From: Brettanomyces bruxellensis
Lineage: Eukaryota; Ascomycota; Pichiomycetes; Pichiales; Pichiaceae
Length of the DNA: 64,000 nt
Assembly: GCF_011074885.1 (NCBI RefSeq)
Contig: NC_054689.1
Coordinates: 1,798,001-1,862,000 of the forward strand
Reading direction: 5' to 3'
A program made the position numbers and the translations under genes. Below the pieces are notes generated by a model. It worked only from the letters and a program-made list of their open reading frames with translations, ran no database searches and was not told where the DNA came from. Shown in pieces: positions 30,336 to 39,974 of this stretch; position 1 is the first letter of the stretch, and each line of letters starts with the position of its first letter.

Positions 30336-31892
30336 CTATTCCGTTTTTCTATCCATTTTTTTGGCTATAAGACTTTTTAAGGTTGATCTTTCTCTATAGA
30401 TTAAAAGAAATAAAACGATCAGTCCAATTCCAAAGTTTCCTAAAAAGTCTTTAAAATTTCTGGCCTCAAAACCATTAAAAAGATGATGCTGGATGAACAT
30501 AGTGAACACAGAAATTGTAAGCAAGGGAAGATAATAATAAGAATTTGATATGTTAAATTCAATATAATTTGAAAGCTTTGTCACGCAAAACGATATCCTT
30601 ATCAGCATATTCAGCATATTGCTATATATTAATCCAGATAAACCCAGACTAAATGTATGAACACTGATGTATGTACTAACAAAGAAAAATATCGAATTAA
30701 GAATCATCATCTTTGAGTATACATCAGCATCTTTGGAACTGTGGAAGACAGAATTAAATAATGCCTCTGCTATTCCATTCACAGCCAAAAAAGGTACGTA
30801 GCACCAGTACAATTTGAAGCACCAAATGAAAGTTTCATCCGAACCGAAACGCTTAAATAGCATTTGAACAATGTAAGAAGTACTTGATGGGGCAAACAAT
30901 ATTAAAAGTGTCAATATGTACACGTATAGTCTGGAGATAGAAGATACTGTAATCTTTAGAATTTCTTTTCTTTTTGAAGCCGAGACATCATGCGATTCAA
31001 AAGTGGCTGTCATACTAATGCGCACCGCCTCCTCAATTGGCATAAACAGAAGCCTTGCAAGCAATGAACCATAATCTGTTATGAGAGAATAGTATCCTTG
31101 AATATTAACAGGTAGGAGATAGTTGACAAGAATTTTATCTCCTTCGCTTAGAAAATATTTTGCTATCTGCTGAAAGAATATGGACCTAAAGTAGCCAAGT
31201 GCACTAGACTCAAAGTAATGGTTTGCCACTTTACGGGGAACCAAAGCCTGCTCTTTTGCTAAGTAACACGAAGATACTATGATAGCATACCCAAGCTGAC
31301 TGAAAGCAAATCCATAAACAAAATTTGAATCAGCAAATGATACTCTTTTTTGGTATTTCGAAAGAAGCATAGTAGACGCTAGTTGTATAACACATCTTCC
31401 AAATGTTGCAATGCTTTCTATCTTAGTTCTCCTCGAGAAATTTAGATTAAGATATTGATTAATGTCGTAATATGGTTCGCTTACTAGCTCAATGATGGCA
31501 GCTAAGATTATCAACACAGTTAGAATTATCGGTCTTAACATAGAATCAGTCAAGTCTGAGTTCTTCATTAGCTGGGCTGCCATGATTGGCAAACCTACAA
31601 AAGCAAATAATGCAAATGCGATTATTATGGAAAAATTGGCTATTAACTGACGTCTCTGTTGAACGCTCTTAACGCTGAAAGATCCACAAATTTTGGGAAC
31701 ACTGAGCCGGACAGGCTCCCTGCATAGAAAAATGGTATAGCCAAGAATAAATTTAATGAATTGTGTTAGTCCAATTGAAGTTGCTGAAGCATATTGAAAT
31801 AGAAATTGATTAAGGGTGAAAGTCATTAACTTAATAGCAACTTGACCTACCATGATAGTGGAGGCGGCCGACGCTATGTTTGTCGACACCAT
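30336..31892 (-). CDS. RFT1: ER oligosaccharide-lipid protein Rft1
   Basis: Multi-span ER membrane protein needed for N-glycosylation, originally proposed to flip Man5GlcNAc2-PP-dolichol. The open frame extends to 31961 through a TTG. The first ATG is 31892, giving 518 residues beginning MVSTNIASAASTIMVGQVAIKLMTFTLNQFLFQYAS, the Rft1 start (G-x-x-x-K-L-x-T-F-x-L-N). A strong family block follows: FLCREPVRLSVPKI. Further hallmarks are ELVSEPYYDINQYLNL and FYFQS-type text (SALGYFRSIFFQQIAKYFLSEGDKILVNYL), then YSLITDYGSLLARLLFMPIEEAVRI. About 12 hydrophobic spans. Slightly shorter than yeast Rft1 (574). Confidence 0.92.
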   Translation of the reverse strand: MVSTNIASAASTIMVGQVAIKLMTFTLNQFLFQYASATSIGLTQFIKFILGYTIFLCREPVRLSVPKICGSFSVKSVQQRRQLIANFSIIIAFALFAFVGLPIMAAQLMKNSDLTDSMLRPIILTVLIILAAIIELVSEPYYDINQYLNLNFSRRTKIESIATFGRCVIQLASTMLLSKYQKRVSFADSNFVYGFAFSQLGYAIIVSSCYLAKEQALVPRKVANHYFESSALGYFRSIFFQQIAKYFLSEGDKILVNYLLPVNIQGYYSLITDYGSLLARLLFMPIEEAVRISMTATFESHDVSASKRKEILKITVSSISRLYVYILTLLILFAPSSTSYIVQMLFKRFGSDETFIWCFKLYWCYVPFLAVNGIAEALFNSVFHSSKDADVYSKMMILNSIFFFVSTYISVHTFSLGLSGLIYSNMLNMLIRISFCVTKLSNYIEFNISNSYYYLPLLTISVFTMFIQHHLFNGFEARNFKDFLGNFGIGLIVLFLLIYRERSTLKSLIAKKMDRKTE

Positions 31893-33003
31893 GTGAATGA
31901 AATATTTTCTCCTGATGCCTGTAATCTGATGTGAAAGTTTAAATTTCCATTTCCGAAGCAATTAAGGTATAATTACCATTCGAACAGATTGTAAACTTTT
32001 CATAATGAATATGATGATATAAATAACAGATATCCCCGCATGGGATTATCGACGCGTCGATATTTATTGTTAACACGAGGTGGCGGCATGACATGGGTTA
32101 GTTCCAAAGTACTACTTCTCCGTCTAGAGTTTGAGGAAGACCAAAACAGGACGGAACCTATCATTATTGCCATTCCTAAAGTATTGTTGATTTTTCCAAG
32201 GATATTAAATTAAACCTTTAGGATTGCAGATGTAAGTCCAAGGAGACTTTTCTCGACACTTACTGAGTTTTTAGCTGTGATACATACGTTTCACTACTAT
32301 TGTTACAGGTAAGCGTTACGTAATCGCACCCAAAAACCAAATCGATGGATGTGGCGGACGCCATTCTTCTTCCTATCATTTTGAAAATTGTGCGATTTAG
32401 TCACAATCCATTTGGAAATGGCTTTCTGAGAAAAATCCGACAGGACCGATATATGGCGTGATGCTATACAGTTGATCTAAGCCTATATACGTTTGGCATA
32501 TTGTGAGCTTTCGCAGCATTATGTGTCAAATTTTGAATAAAATCGAAATTTTAGCACAAGTGTTCGCCTTATGGAATTCAGTTGATTTTACAAACACAAA
32601 GCCTTTGTTTCAAATTATTTAAAAATTAACATGTTGATGAATGAGCAGAGCATCTACGAAATACCGAGGAAGGATCAGCCGTTGATCCTATCAATTATCA
32701 ATAAAATGAAAACTGTGGCTGCAAGATCGCGGACATTTATTTCTTGATACGGAAATTTCATTGCGGAAAAAAGAGAAATTAATTCTTTTTAAGCAAGAAA
32801 AAAGACAGAGAAAAAAAAAAGTGGTGGTTCCATAGTGGTAATATATCATTCAATTAACAGTCATTTTCCTGATGATATCCGAGCGTACATACAAATGATT
32901 ATAAAATAAACATATATAATAACACCAAATTCTAGTTGAGCGAATAACAAAGTCATAAGAATTATCGTATCTGTTTTTGATAGCAGCAAGTAAGAATATC
33001 AAT
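31893..33003. other. Divergent intergenic region RFT1 / FMO1
   Basis: 1.1 kb. Besides the ACGCGT palindrome there is an inverted repeat AGGATCA-GCCGT-TGATCCT at 32671-32689, about 315 bases before FMO1. No open frame with a recognisable product and no RNA gene seen. Confidence 0.45.
32047..32062. promoter_or_regulatory. 16-base palindrome containing ACGCGT upstream of RFT1
   Basis: TATCGACGCGTCGATA is perfectly self-complementary and has the MluI cell-cycle box core (ACGCGT) at its centre. It lies about 155 bases before the RFT1 start. A binding site for MBF (Mbp1-Swi6) is plausible; function is inferred. Confidence 0.4.
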
Positions 33004-34413
33004 ATGGGAAAACGGATTGCAATCATTGGTGGAGGACCGGCTGGTCTTGCCGCAGCAAAAGCGATTGGACTTGAGCCAAATGCAAAGGACAAGTTTTCAA
33101 ACGTCGATCTTTATGAGCGCCACTCAAATGTGGGTGGATTATGGACTTACACAGGAAATAAAGATTTGGTTCGTGCACAGGTTCCCTCTACAACAAATGA
33201 GAACTCCGGAGAGATTTTATCAGCAAGTGCAAGAACTTCAGAGGAAAGATTTGTCAGTCCAATGTATGAAAATATGGAGACAAATATTCCAAAGGATATA
33301 ATGCAGTTTCGTGATTTTCCTATGCCCGAGGAATACGAATCCTTCCCAACCAGAGGGGAGATTGCTGATTATATTAGATCGTATGCTAGAACGATTCCAT
33401 CTAACGTGAACTTACTTTATAATAAAAATATTATATCACTCACGAAGAAGGATAATGAATGGGAACTCGTGTACCAAGATCTCAACGACAGGGATAATGA
33501 ATTCACAAGAAAATATGATGATGTTGTTTTGGCCCAGGGTCACTTTGATTCTCCATACATCCCGGATGTGCCTGGCCTTAAGGAGTGGTACAACAAGGAT
33601 CCGGAATCAATTACGCATTCTAAGTATTTCAACAACGTGAAGCCATATAAAGGGAAGAATGTTCTCATAATTGGAAATTCAGCGTCTGGACTTGATATTG
33701 CTACCCAATGCATTACGTATGCGAAAAGCGTTACCATGTCATCAAAATCTGAGTCTCCATTTAAAGACGTGATCATTTCTGATGTTGGACAGATTGGTGT
33801 TGTTGCAAAGTATGACATAAATGATAATAGATCGGTGACCACAGTAGATGGAGAAAAGATTAAGGATATTGACGTTGTGATTTTCTGCACTGGCTATCTT
33901 TACAAGATACCATTTTTAAAGTCTTATCAAGGAGGAGAGACTGGCTTAACTGGAACAGGTTCACAGTTCCGTTATTTATACAAGCAATTGTTTTACATTC
34001 CAGATCCAACTTTAAGTACAATGCTCGTCCCGCAAAAGATAATCCCATTTCCATTTGCGGAATGCCAGGCACAGTATATTGCACGTGTTCTATCCGGAAG
34101 GGTTAATCTTCCATCAAAAGATGCTATGTTGAAGGAATATAAATTAGAGCTTGCCGAGAAGGGTGAAGGTAATGCTTTTCATGTTATGCCTGGGACCGCA
34201 GATTGTGAATACTGTAATACTTTGTTTAAGGAAATCAAAGGAACAGACAAGGATGGTTTTGTTGCCGAGTACTGGGATGAGCGGAGAACTGAGAGAAGAG
34301 CCCATATAGTGGAGTACAAATCAAAAAGGCTCCAACTCATCGTTAAATACGCTGAAAAGCTTCAGAAAGAAAACAACCCGTACGTTTTACTTAGAGGTGA
34401 ATTCAACCCATAG
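33004..34413 (+). CDS. FMO1: Flavin-containing monooxygenase Fmo1
   Basis: FAD/NADPH enzyme; the yeast protein oxidises glutathione, cysteine and other thiols to disulphides and supports an oxidising ER. The frame runs upstream through a TTG, but the first ATG (33004) starts MGKRIAIIGGGPAGLAAAKAIG, placing the FAD-binding GGGPAG at residues 8-14 as in all FMOs (469 residues; yeast about 432). Also present are YERHSNVGGLWTYTG, FPMPEEYESFPTRGEIADYI, the FMO signature region LAQGHFDSPYIPDVPGLKEW, the NADPH-binding GNSASG, and VVIFCTGYLYKIPFL. No C-terminal membrane anchor. Thiol oxidation would fit thematically with the GST and oxoprolinase genes further on, but distance and strand give no operational link. 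Confidence 0.93.
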   Translation: MGKRIAIIGGGPAGLAAAKAIGLEPNAKDKFSNVDLYERHSNVGGLWTYTGNKDLVRAQVPSTTNENSGEILSASARTSEERFVSPMYENMETNIPKDIMQFRDFPMPEEYESFPTRGEIADYIRSYARTIPSNVNLLYNKNIISLTKKDNEWELVYQDLNDRDNEFTRKYDDVVLAQGHFDSPYIPDVPGLKEWYNKDPESITHSKYFNNVKPYKGKNVLIIGNSASGLDIATQCITYAKSVTMSSKSESPFKDVIISDVGQIGVVAKYDINDNRSVTTVDGEKIKDIDVVIFCTGYLYKIPFLKSYQGGETGLTGTGSQFRYLYKQLFYIPDPTLSTMLVPQKIIPFPFAECQAQYIARVLSGRVNLPSKDAMLKEYKLELAEKGEGNAFHVMPGTADCEYCNTLFKEIKGTDKDGFVAEYWDERRTERRAHIVEYKSKRLQLIVKYAEKLQKENNPYVLLRGEFNP

Positions 34414-35376
34414 ACTTTTTTTTTAATTACTTTTCGAGTTGCATTATTTGACGGCTCCTTTATGAATTGATATACAAGAAATGTTATAATGGCAAATGAA
34501 TAAATTGAATTGAAGAACACATTCAGTAAAGTAGAAAGAACACTTTAAATCTCATAGTCAGTGCTTGCGTTTTTGTAAAATAATTTTTGCCGATAGGCCT
34601 TTTAGTGAATGGTACCCAAATTTAGAGTAAAGCTAATTAATTTGTGTAAGGATGGTATGTCGACCCAGCTAGATACCGATTCCTGGTGTGTGAAGTTGCA
34701 AAACTCAGTGACACAAATAATAATCAATAATGATATCAATATGGACAATACTGTCAACTTGTGATACAATCAATATTAAATTAAGACCAATTCAAATTAA
34801 AAATATATACTAGCTTGCCTTCCTTAAACTTTTTCAAGAAAAATAAAGTATTTATTACGTAGAATAGTTTTAGCAAAACTCAGATATCTTTTTTCACAAG
34901 TGGGATTCTCTGTGTCGCATCAATTCTCAGAAATTATGCTCTTCTTAGAATTTCTAAAAATCCGCGAAACCCGACACTAAAGCCTGTTAAAATTTGAGTT
35001 TTCATTTTTCTTCTTTTTCCTATGGATTCATTCATCTATGGAAAATATGTTGATTTACGCAATTTTAACCTGACGCGGTTCAATGTGAGCGCAAAAAAAA
35101 ACATGTCTCCAGATTTTGGTCAAATCTTCGAATGACAAAGCATGCTAGCACTAGTTGGCATGTTTACAAAAATCGATTTCCCAAATTTTTTTTAACCCCA
35201 AGGATGTTTTATCTCGAAAAGGAATGAGTAGCTTTGAATTCGTAGAGAGGATTTGTCGCATGTGAATCACTATGAAAATTGCATATTTTGTGTCTCCATT
35301 AGTTTCCTGCCTAAGCTTATTTGTACATATAAAAATTCTGAAAGGCTAAGTTTTCTAACTTGTTATTTTTTTTATA
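34414..35376. other. Region between FMO1 and the hAT relic
   Basis: Gene-free and AT-rich. The left end of the hAT element must lie here or just inside, but I could not find convincing terminal inverted repeats or an 8-base target duplication. Confidence 0.4.
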
Positions 35377-37513
35377 ATGCTGAAGCACAGTCATCAATCA
35401 ACTATTAATGATACACTGTCTAGGAAAAAGCATGCTAGAGGTATTCCCCTAGTCAAACAAGATCAACCTCTTGAGGAGGGGATTCCTAGAGGTGATTTTA
35501 AATTATCTGACAATTTCAACATACCAAAGAATTACAAGGTTGATAATCCAATAGTTGGTAAAGTTTGTAGATGTGTGAACCCGATTTGGAAGTTGTTTTT
35601 AAGACTTCGGGTCCAAAAATATTCATATTGCACTTACCGCGGAAAAATTATAGATCATTTATGACTATCGCATGCACGGCGTTGTCCACAAATGATTGCA
35701 AAGCTCTCAAATAATATTCATTATCAGAAAATTGTTGGAAGGACGTTGGTTGGTAAAAGTGAGATGAGTAATTTATATAGGTGGCTCTTTTAACTAGCTT
35801 ACAGGTACTCGTTCTCTATTTTGGACAATGAGTACTTTAGAAACATTTATAGTCTGTGCATAGTAAAGCCTCAATCCATTCCAGAGACGCTTCCTGGTTC
35901 TAGAGTACTCTTTGGTTCCGGGACTGATTTTTTATTTACAGATATTCAAGATGTTTTTAATCCTACTGTTCCAATTACTCTTTCATTCGATGTTTGGACT
36001 AATCGTCAACACGAGGAGGATACTGGAATAATGATGGCACAGAACCAGGTTGAATATGTCCTTGATGTTATTATTTTCGGGAAATAATACTGTGAATACT
36101 TCTTTTCTTTTTGCACTTGGTAGAGAAAGCACTCAACAATCACAGTCAGAACGGCGAGAATTTGGCAATATCTTCAATTGTTACAGATGGTGGCAGAAAT
36201 GTGAAAGGTGGAAGGACGGATTACAGTGCTAAGCATAAATTTTCACATGTATTGTTCATTTATTGAATACTTCATGCAAAAAACTTTTAGGCTATTTTGA
36301 GGAGGACATGAGTAATAGAAAGACATTTAGATCGGCATTTACTAAGGGTCATCGTTTAATTACAATGTTAAAGGCGGAAAAACTGGCTTCCGGGAAACAA
36401 ATGTGCCATATTCCTGCAATAGGAAGCACTAGATTTAATTCTGTCTACCACTCTATTGCAGCTGTTTTGGAAATGAGATGTGACATTGTTATGATTCTTG
36501 ACAGGTGTTATGTCCCAAATAATAGCACCTTTCCCTGTAAGAGAGTAATTTATCTGGCAAAGGATAAAAAGTTCTGGAAAAGAATGGAGAAGATAAAGGA
36601 CCTTAGTGAGCCACTATACAAAGTTAATGACGCCGTCCAAGGGACAAAAACACGTCTATCAGATGTGGTTGCCGAGTTGGTTTCTGCTCTAGTGCAAGTG
36701 CATTTTAGATCTTGTGCTGCATTTATGGATTCATATAAATCAATAATAGGTCAGTTAATTGATTTTATACTTGATCCTATCTGCATGTTAACCACGTATA
36801 TGGATCCTCGCTACAAATTTGATTTCACAGAGATAGATTTTCAAAGAATCGAAACAGGTCTTGGATGCTGCATTGCGTGTTTCAAGCCGGAGTTTGCCAC
36901 TGAAACACAAAAGGATTTTGAGGAATTTCAAAGAAATCGTAATTCAATAAAACCCAATTATTTTGATATAGATTTAAAGAAGTCCGGCACAGCTCAAGCA
37001 CGTCCATTATCTGCGCTTGCCAAAAGACTTTTTTCGATAGTTCCACATTCAATGTCCTGTGAGAGGCTTTTTTGTAGCATGGGATGGATAAACAAGCCTC
37101 CAAGAGCATCAATGACTACAGAACATATTGTTCGTGCTGCAAAGGTTTACTTTATGATGAGACAGACACAAAATTTGAATAAAAATTGTCATGAATCATA
37201 TTTGCAAGAATTCACAACCTCCTCTAGTGATATTGAAATAGGTGTACAGAGTATTGATAAGGTACCTATACTTTATAATAGTCCTATTTCAAATTCGGAG
37301 AAAGAAATAGAGGAAATCCGAGAATAATGTTTTTGGGAGCCAGAAGATAACAAGTCCCCAATTACTGGCGGCTTTGGTGACGATAAATCAATTATAGAAA
37401 ATTTAAAGTATTATATGAAGGATCCTGAATCAGAGTCATTTTGTGCACTTCTTCCTGCTTCCATACGGAAGACATTTCCATTAGATTCTACACTTATGTT
37501 AAAAGAATCATAA
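35377..37513 (+). pseudogene. Decayed hAT-family transposase
   Basis: Cut-and-paste transposase remnant in pieces. Segment 1 (about 35377-35660) has NPIWKLFLRLRVQKYSYCTY, reminiscent of a BED-finger start. Segment 2 (35805-36085) has YSFSILDNEYFRNIY and TVPITLSFDVWTN. Segment 3 (to about 36240, other frame) has ENLAISSIVTDGGRNVKGG. Segment 4 (36242-37327) carries the C-terminal hAT dimerisation domain, ALAKRLFSIVPHSMSCERLFCSMGWINKPPRASMTTEHIVRAAKVYFMMR. At 37325-37327 a TAA interrupts the frame, yet the same frame stays open for another 61 codons to TAA at 37513. Several frameshifts and stops make it inactive. Terminal repeats were not identified. hAT elements occur in yeasts and gave rise to domesticated genes elsewhere; nothing suggests domestication here. 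Confidence 0.83.
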
Positions 37514-37607
37514 ACTCTAGCTGAACTTTTCCTGCTTTGACACATTTAAACTAAATTTTTGTTTGAATAGAAATTAGAAGTGGCAAGTAATGGTAATGAT
37601 AATGTAT

Positions 37608-37692
37608 GCGTCGATAGTCTCGTCTATATAAGGCTGCCCTGCCTTGCTTACGCCCAAGAAACCATGGCTCATAAGGATTAAAGGTATATACA
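37608..37692 (-). repeat. R1 repeat, partial copy, inverted
   Basis: Read on minus it contains ATCCTTATGAGC, TTTCTTGGGC, AAGCAAGGCAGGGCAG, TTATATAGACG and TCGACGCAT, matching the right half of the R1 copies at 42059-42312 and 53901-54145. The left half is not recognisable. It sits just past the hAT relic and near the dipeptidase 3' end. Confidence 0.75.
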
Positions 37693-37911
37693 TTTTCCCT
37701 ATTACCGAGTGACTTAAATACTACATAGAGGTTTTGCCTGTTTTATGATGCTTCTGTTACTACTGGTATTTTGCCAAGTGTTTACTTCCATTCTACTGCG
37801 AGTATTTATTGCTCCATTCTTATATATATATTTATATTGATTTGACCAACGAAATCTTTTGTAATTCAGTTTAGAGGTTCAACATCATTTAGTTAATTGT
37901 ACACTATCTGC

Positions 37912-38907
37912 TTAGGTCCAGACGGTATTAAAGTATTTGATCCAGTTAAGTCCAAGAACCTTCTTTATTTTCTCCTCAGACCACCCCTTACGAGCCATTG
38001 CCACGGCCAATTCTTCTCTTTCTTCAAGTTTTCCTAATGGTTTAACAACTTTCTTGGATCCCCAGGCAGTCATTTGATAGGCATATCCTTTATCCATATT
38101 ACACCATTCAAGAAATGATGAGGGCCTAGCATGGCCTTCCGAAGCATCGGAGCCAATACCAACATGATCAACGCCAACTAAATCGATGTAATAATCCAAG
38201 ACATCAACGTAATCATCAATAGTTGAATCGTTGCCTTTCTTCATATTTGGACCAAAGCATGAGGCTGCAACTATGCCGCCTCTTTTCCTAATTGCCTTAA
38301 TCTCTTCGTCCGTTTTATTTCTGCCGGATGCGTTCTGGGATGCTGGCAAAACATGACTGAAGCATGGTGGCTTCGGTGAATATTTAATCGAATCCATTGT
38401 GGTATTATGACCAACATGAGAAAGATCTACCGCAATTCCGACTCTACTCATCTCTTCAAGCACCTTTTTCCCAAATCCAGTGATACCAGAGTCATTAATT
38501 TCTGTATACCCAGCTCCCGAGTAATTTTGTGTATTATACGTGAGCTGCATTATCTTGATTCCCAATTGCTCGAAAACCATTAGGTAGTCTATTTGATCCT
38601 CAATTCCAGATGTATTTTGCCATGAGAGAATGACTCCTGTTTTTTTCTCTCTCTTAGCTTTATAAATGTCTTCGACGGTGTGAACCGGAATAATTAAATC
38701 CTCGTATTCTTCGAACCATTTCTTCCATTGAATGACGTTCTTAATAGAATCCTTGAAATTTTCCCAAAGACCACATGTACATGAAACTGCAGTAATTCCT
38801 CCTCTATTCCAAGCACGAAAAATCTCAGGCCCAAAGTTGCATATATTTAGGCCATCGATGTGAATTGATTCCCTGTATATCTTTCTTGCTTGTGCCTCTG
38901 TAACCAT
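37912..38907 (-). CDS. M19 (membrane/renal) dipeptidase-like enzyme
   Basis: Zinc dipeptidase of the amidohydrolase superfamily, hydrolysing dipeptides and possibly Cys-Gly from glutathione breakdown. The 331 residues start with the metal-binding HxD (His16, Asp18 in IHIDGLN). They continue with SWQNTSG (near 97, where mammalian members have a metal-bridging Glu in E-G), MQLTYNTQNYSGAGYTE, VDLSHVGHNTTMDSI (metal His), FSHVLPASQNASGRNKTDEEIKAI (second His and Arg-Asn) and VGIGSDASEG (Asp). The QNTS variant is common among bacterial-type M19 proteins, so acquisition from bacteria is possible but unproven. No signal peptide, hence probably cytosolic. It lies next to a Dal5-type permease on the same strand; Dal5 of yeast imports dipeptides, which suggests uptake plus hydrolysis. 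Confidence 0.85.
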   Translation of the reverse strand: MVTEAQARKIYRESIHIDGLNICNFGPEIFRAWNRGGITAVSCTCGLWENFKDSIKNVIQWKKWFEEYEDLIIPVHTVEDIYKAKREKKTGVILSWQNTSGIEDQIDYLMVFEQLGIKIMQLTYNTQNYSGAGYTEINDSGITGFGKKVLEEMSRVGIAVDLSHVGHNTTMDSIKYSPKPPCFSHVLPASQNASGRNKTDEEIKAIRKRGGIVAASCFGPNMKKGNDSTIDDYVDVLDYYIDLVGVDHVGIGSDASEGHARPSSFLEWCNMDKGYAYQMTAWGSKKVVKPLGKLEEREELAVAMARKGWSEEKIKKVLGLNWIKYFNTVWT

Positions 38908-39529
38908 TTCAAATAAATAAATACCGATTACTGAAATTACGCTCTTTTTGATAGGAACAAAATGGCAGTTAAAGCCTTTAATGTTGAGTATAAGTACTCA
39001 TTTCTCCTTTCGATTTTAATATATAGTTGATATTTTGGTGAAAAAAAAATTCAGGCAATGCCACAGTTTATTTGAACATGGTATTAATATTATTCCCAAA
39101 TAATGCTGGCTTGAAGCAATTTTTCGGACAAAAGTTTCCTAGTTGGGATACATTTTTCCCAAAAAAAACCTCATAAGAAGCACTACCGGCTTTTAAAAAG
39201 ATAAATTAGAGCCGTAATAATAACTCCCTATACCAAATCTAAATGCCCCGGATACGTTTTTATTTAATTTTTGGGCTGGTTATTACTTTGAAAAACGTAT
39301 TTTTATCCTGAAATTGCTTACAAAATATATTGTATTTGAAGACTGTTCAAATTTATTACATGATGTCGGAAGTTCGTTATGTTGAGTTATGGAATTCGCG
39401 GGAAACCCAATAGCTCGTATTTGGCTCTAAAAAGGGAGCCTGACCTGTTTCAACAGTAGTATGTCCGCCTTTCAGCGTAGATTGTAAAATATCTGAATGA
39501 TTAGTTAACACATTAATAGATTAGTGGCT
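38908..39529. other. Upstream region of the dipeptidase gene
   Basis: AT-rich, no gene recognised. Merges on the right into repeat R2. Confidence 0.4.
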
Positions 39530-39895
39530 TGTATAAGAATTTATAGCAATGATAGAATCTGAAGAAAGAGATAAATAGTAATAAAAGTAATGAAAGAATG
39601 GGAATAAATGAAGTGTGTTGTACGACCCTTTATATATTATTACTCGAGATAAAGTCGGAAACCATAAATATGGTTTCTAAGATATTCAAGATATGATAAA
39701 GGTGGTAAAAGTGTTTCACAAGATGTAAATATCAGTGAAATACAACAAAAGAGATAAAATAAATAACAGATAAAATAATCCTGAGACATGATAAAGGTTT
39801 CAGGTGTACTGAAAATAAAGAAAATTTGTGAGGCAGTGTAATAATTAATTGATGCTATTGTAATATTCTACCGTCAGTGAAATATTCCAAAACGT
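39530..39895 (+). repeat. R2 repeat, copy 1
   Basis: Shares a series of matching blocks in the same order and orientation with 51190-51503: ATAAAAGTAAT, AATGAAG/AAATGAAGGGTG, a run of CCC then TATAT-TTATTACT, AAAGTC-GAA, GTGAAATACA, and near the end ATATTCTAC-GT--GT-AAAT--TCC. Identity by eye is roughly two-thirds with small gaps. No coding capacity. It could be an old solo LTR or another non-autonomous element; I found no TG...CA ends or target duplication. It ends about 80 bases past the stop of the adjacent permease gene. Confidence 0.6.
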
Positions 39896-39974
39896 TATCG
39901 AAGATTATAAAAAAGCCAAACCAGAGTATGCTATAATCGCAAAAATTGAGTAAGATAAAATGGAAAATACCATC

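Noticed and set aside
31893..31995. An upstream exon for RFT1 (ATG at about 32003 on minus, GTAATT...ACAG)
   Set aside because: Splicing there puts the RFT1 frame out of phase and gives a stop; no TACTAAC-like branch point. The ATG at 31892 already yields the family start.
34900..35376. Terminal inverted repeat of the hAT relic
   Set aside because: Comparing the left flank with the reverse complement of 37514-37600 gave no match beyond short AT words, so no ends are claimed.
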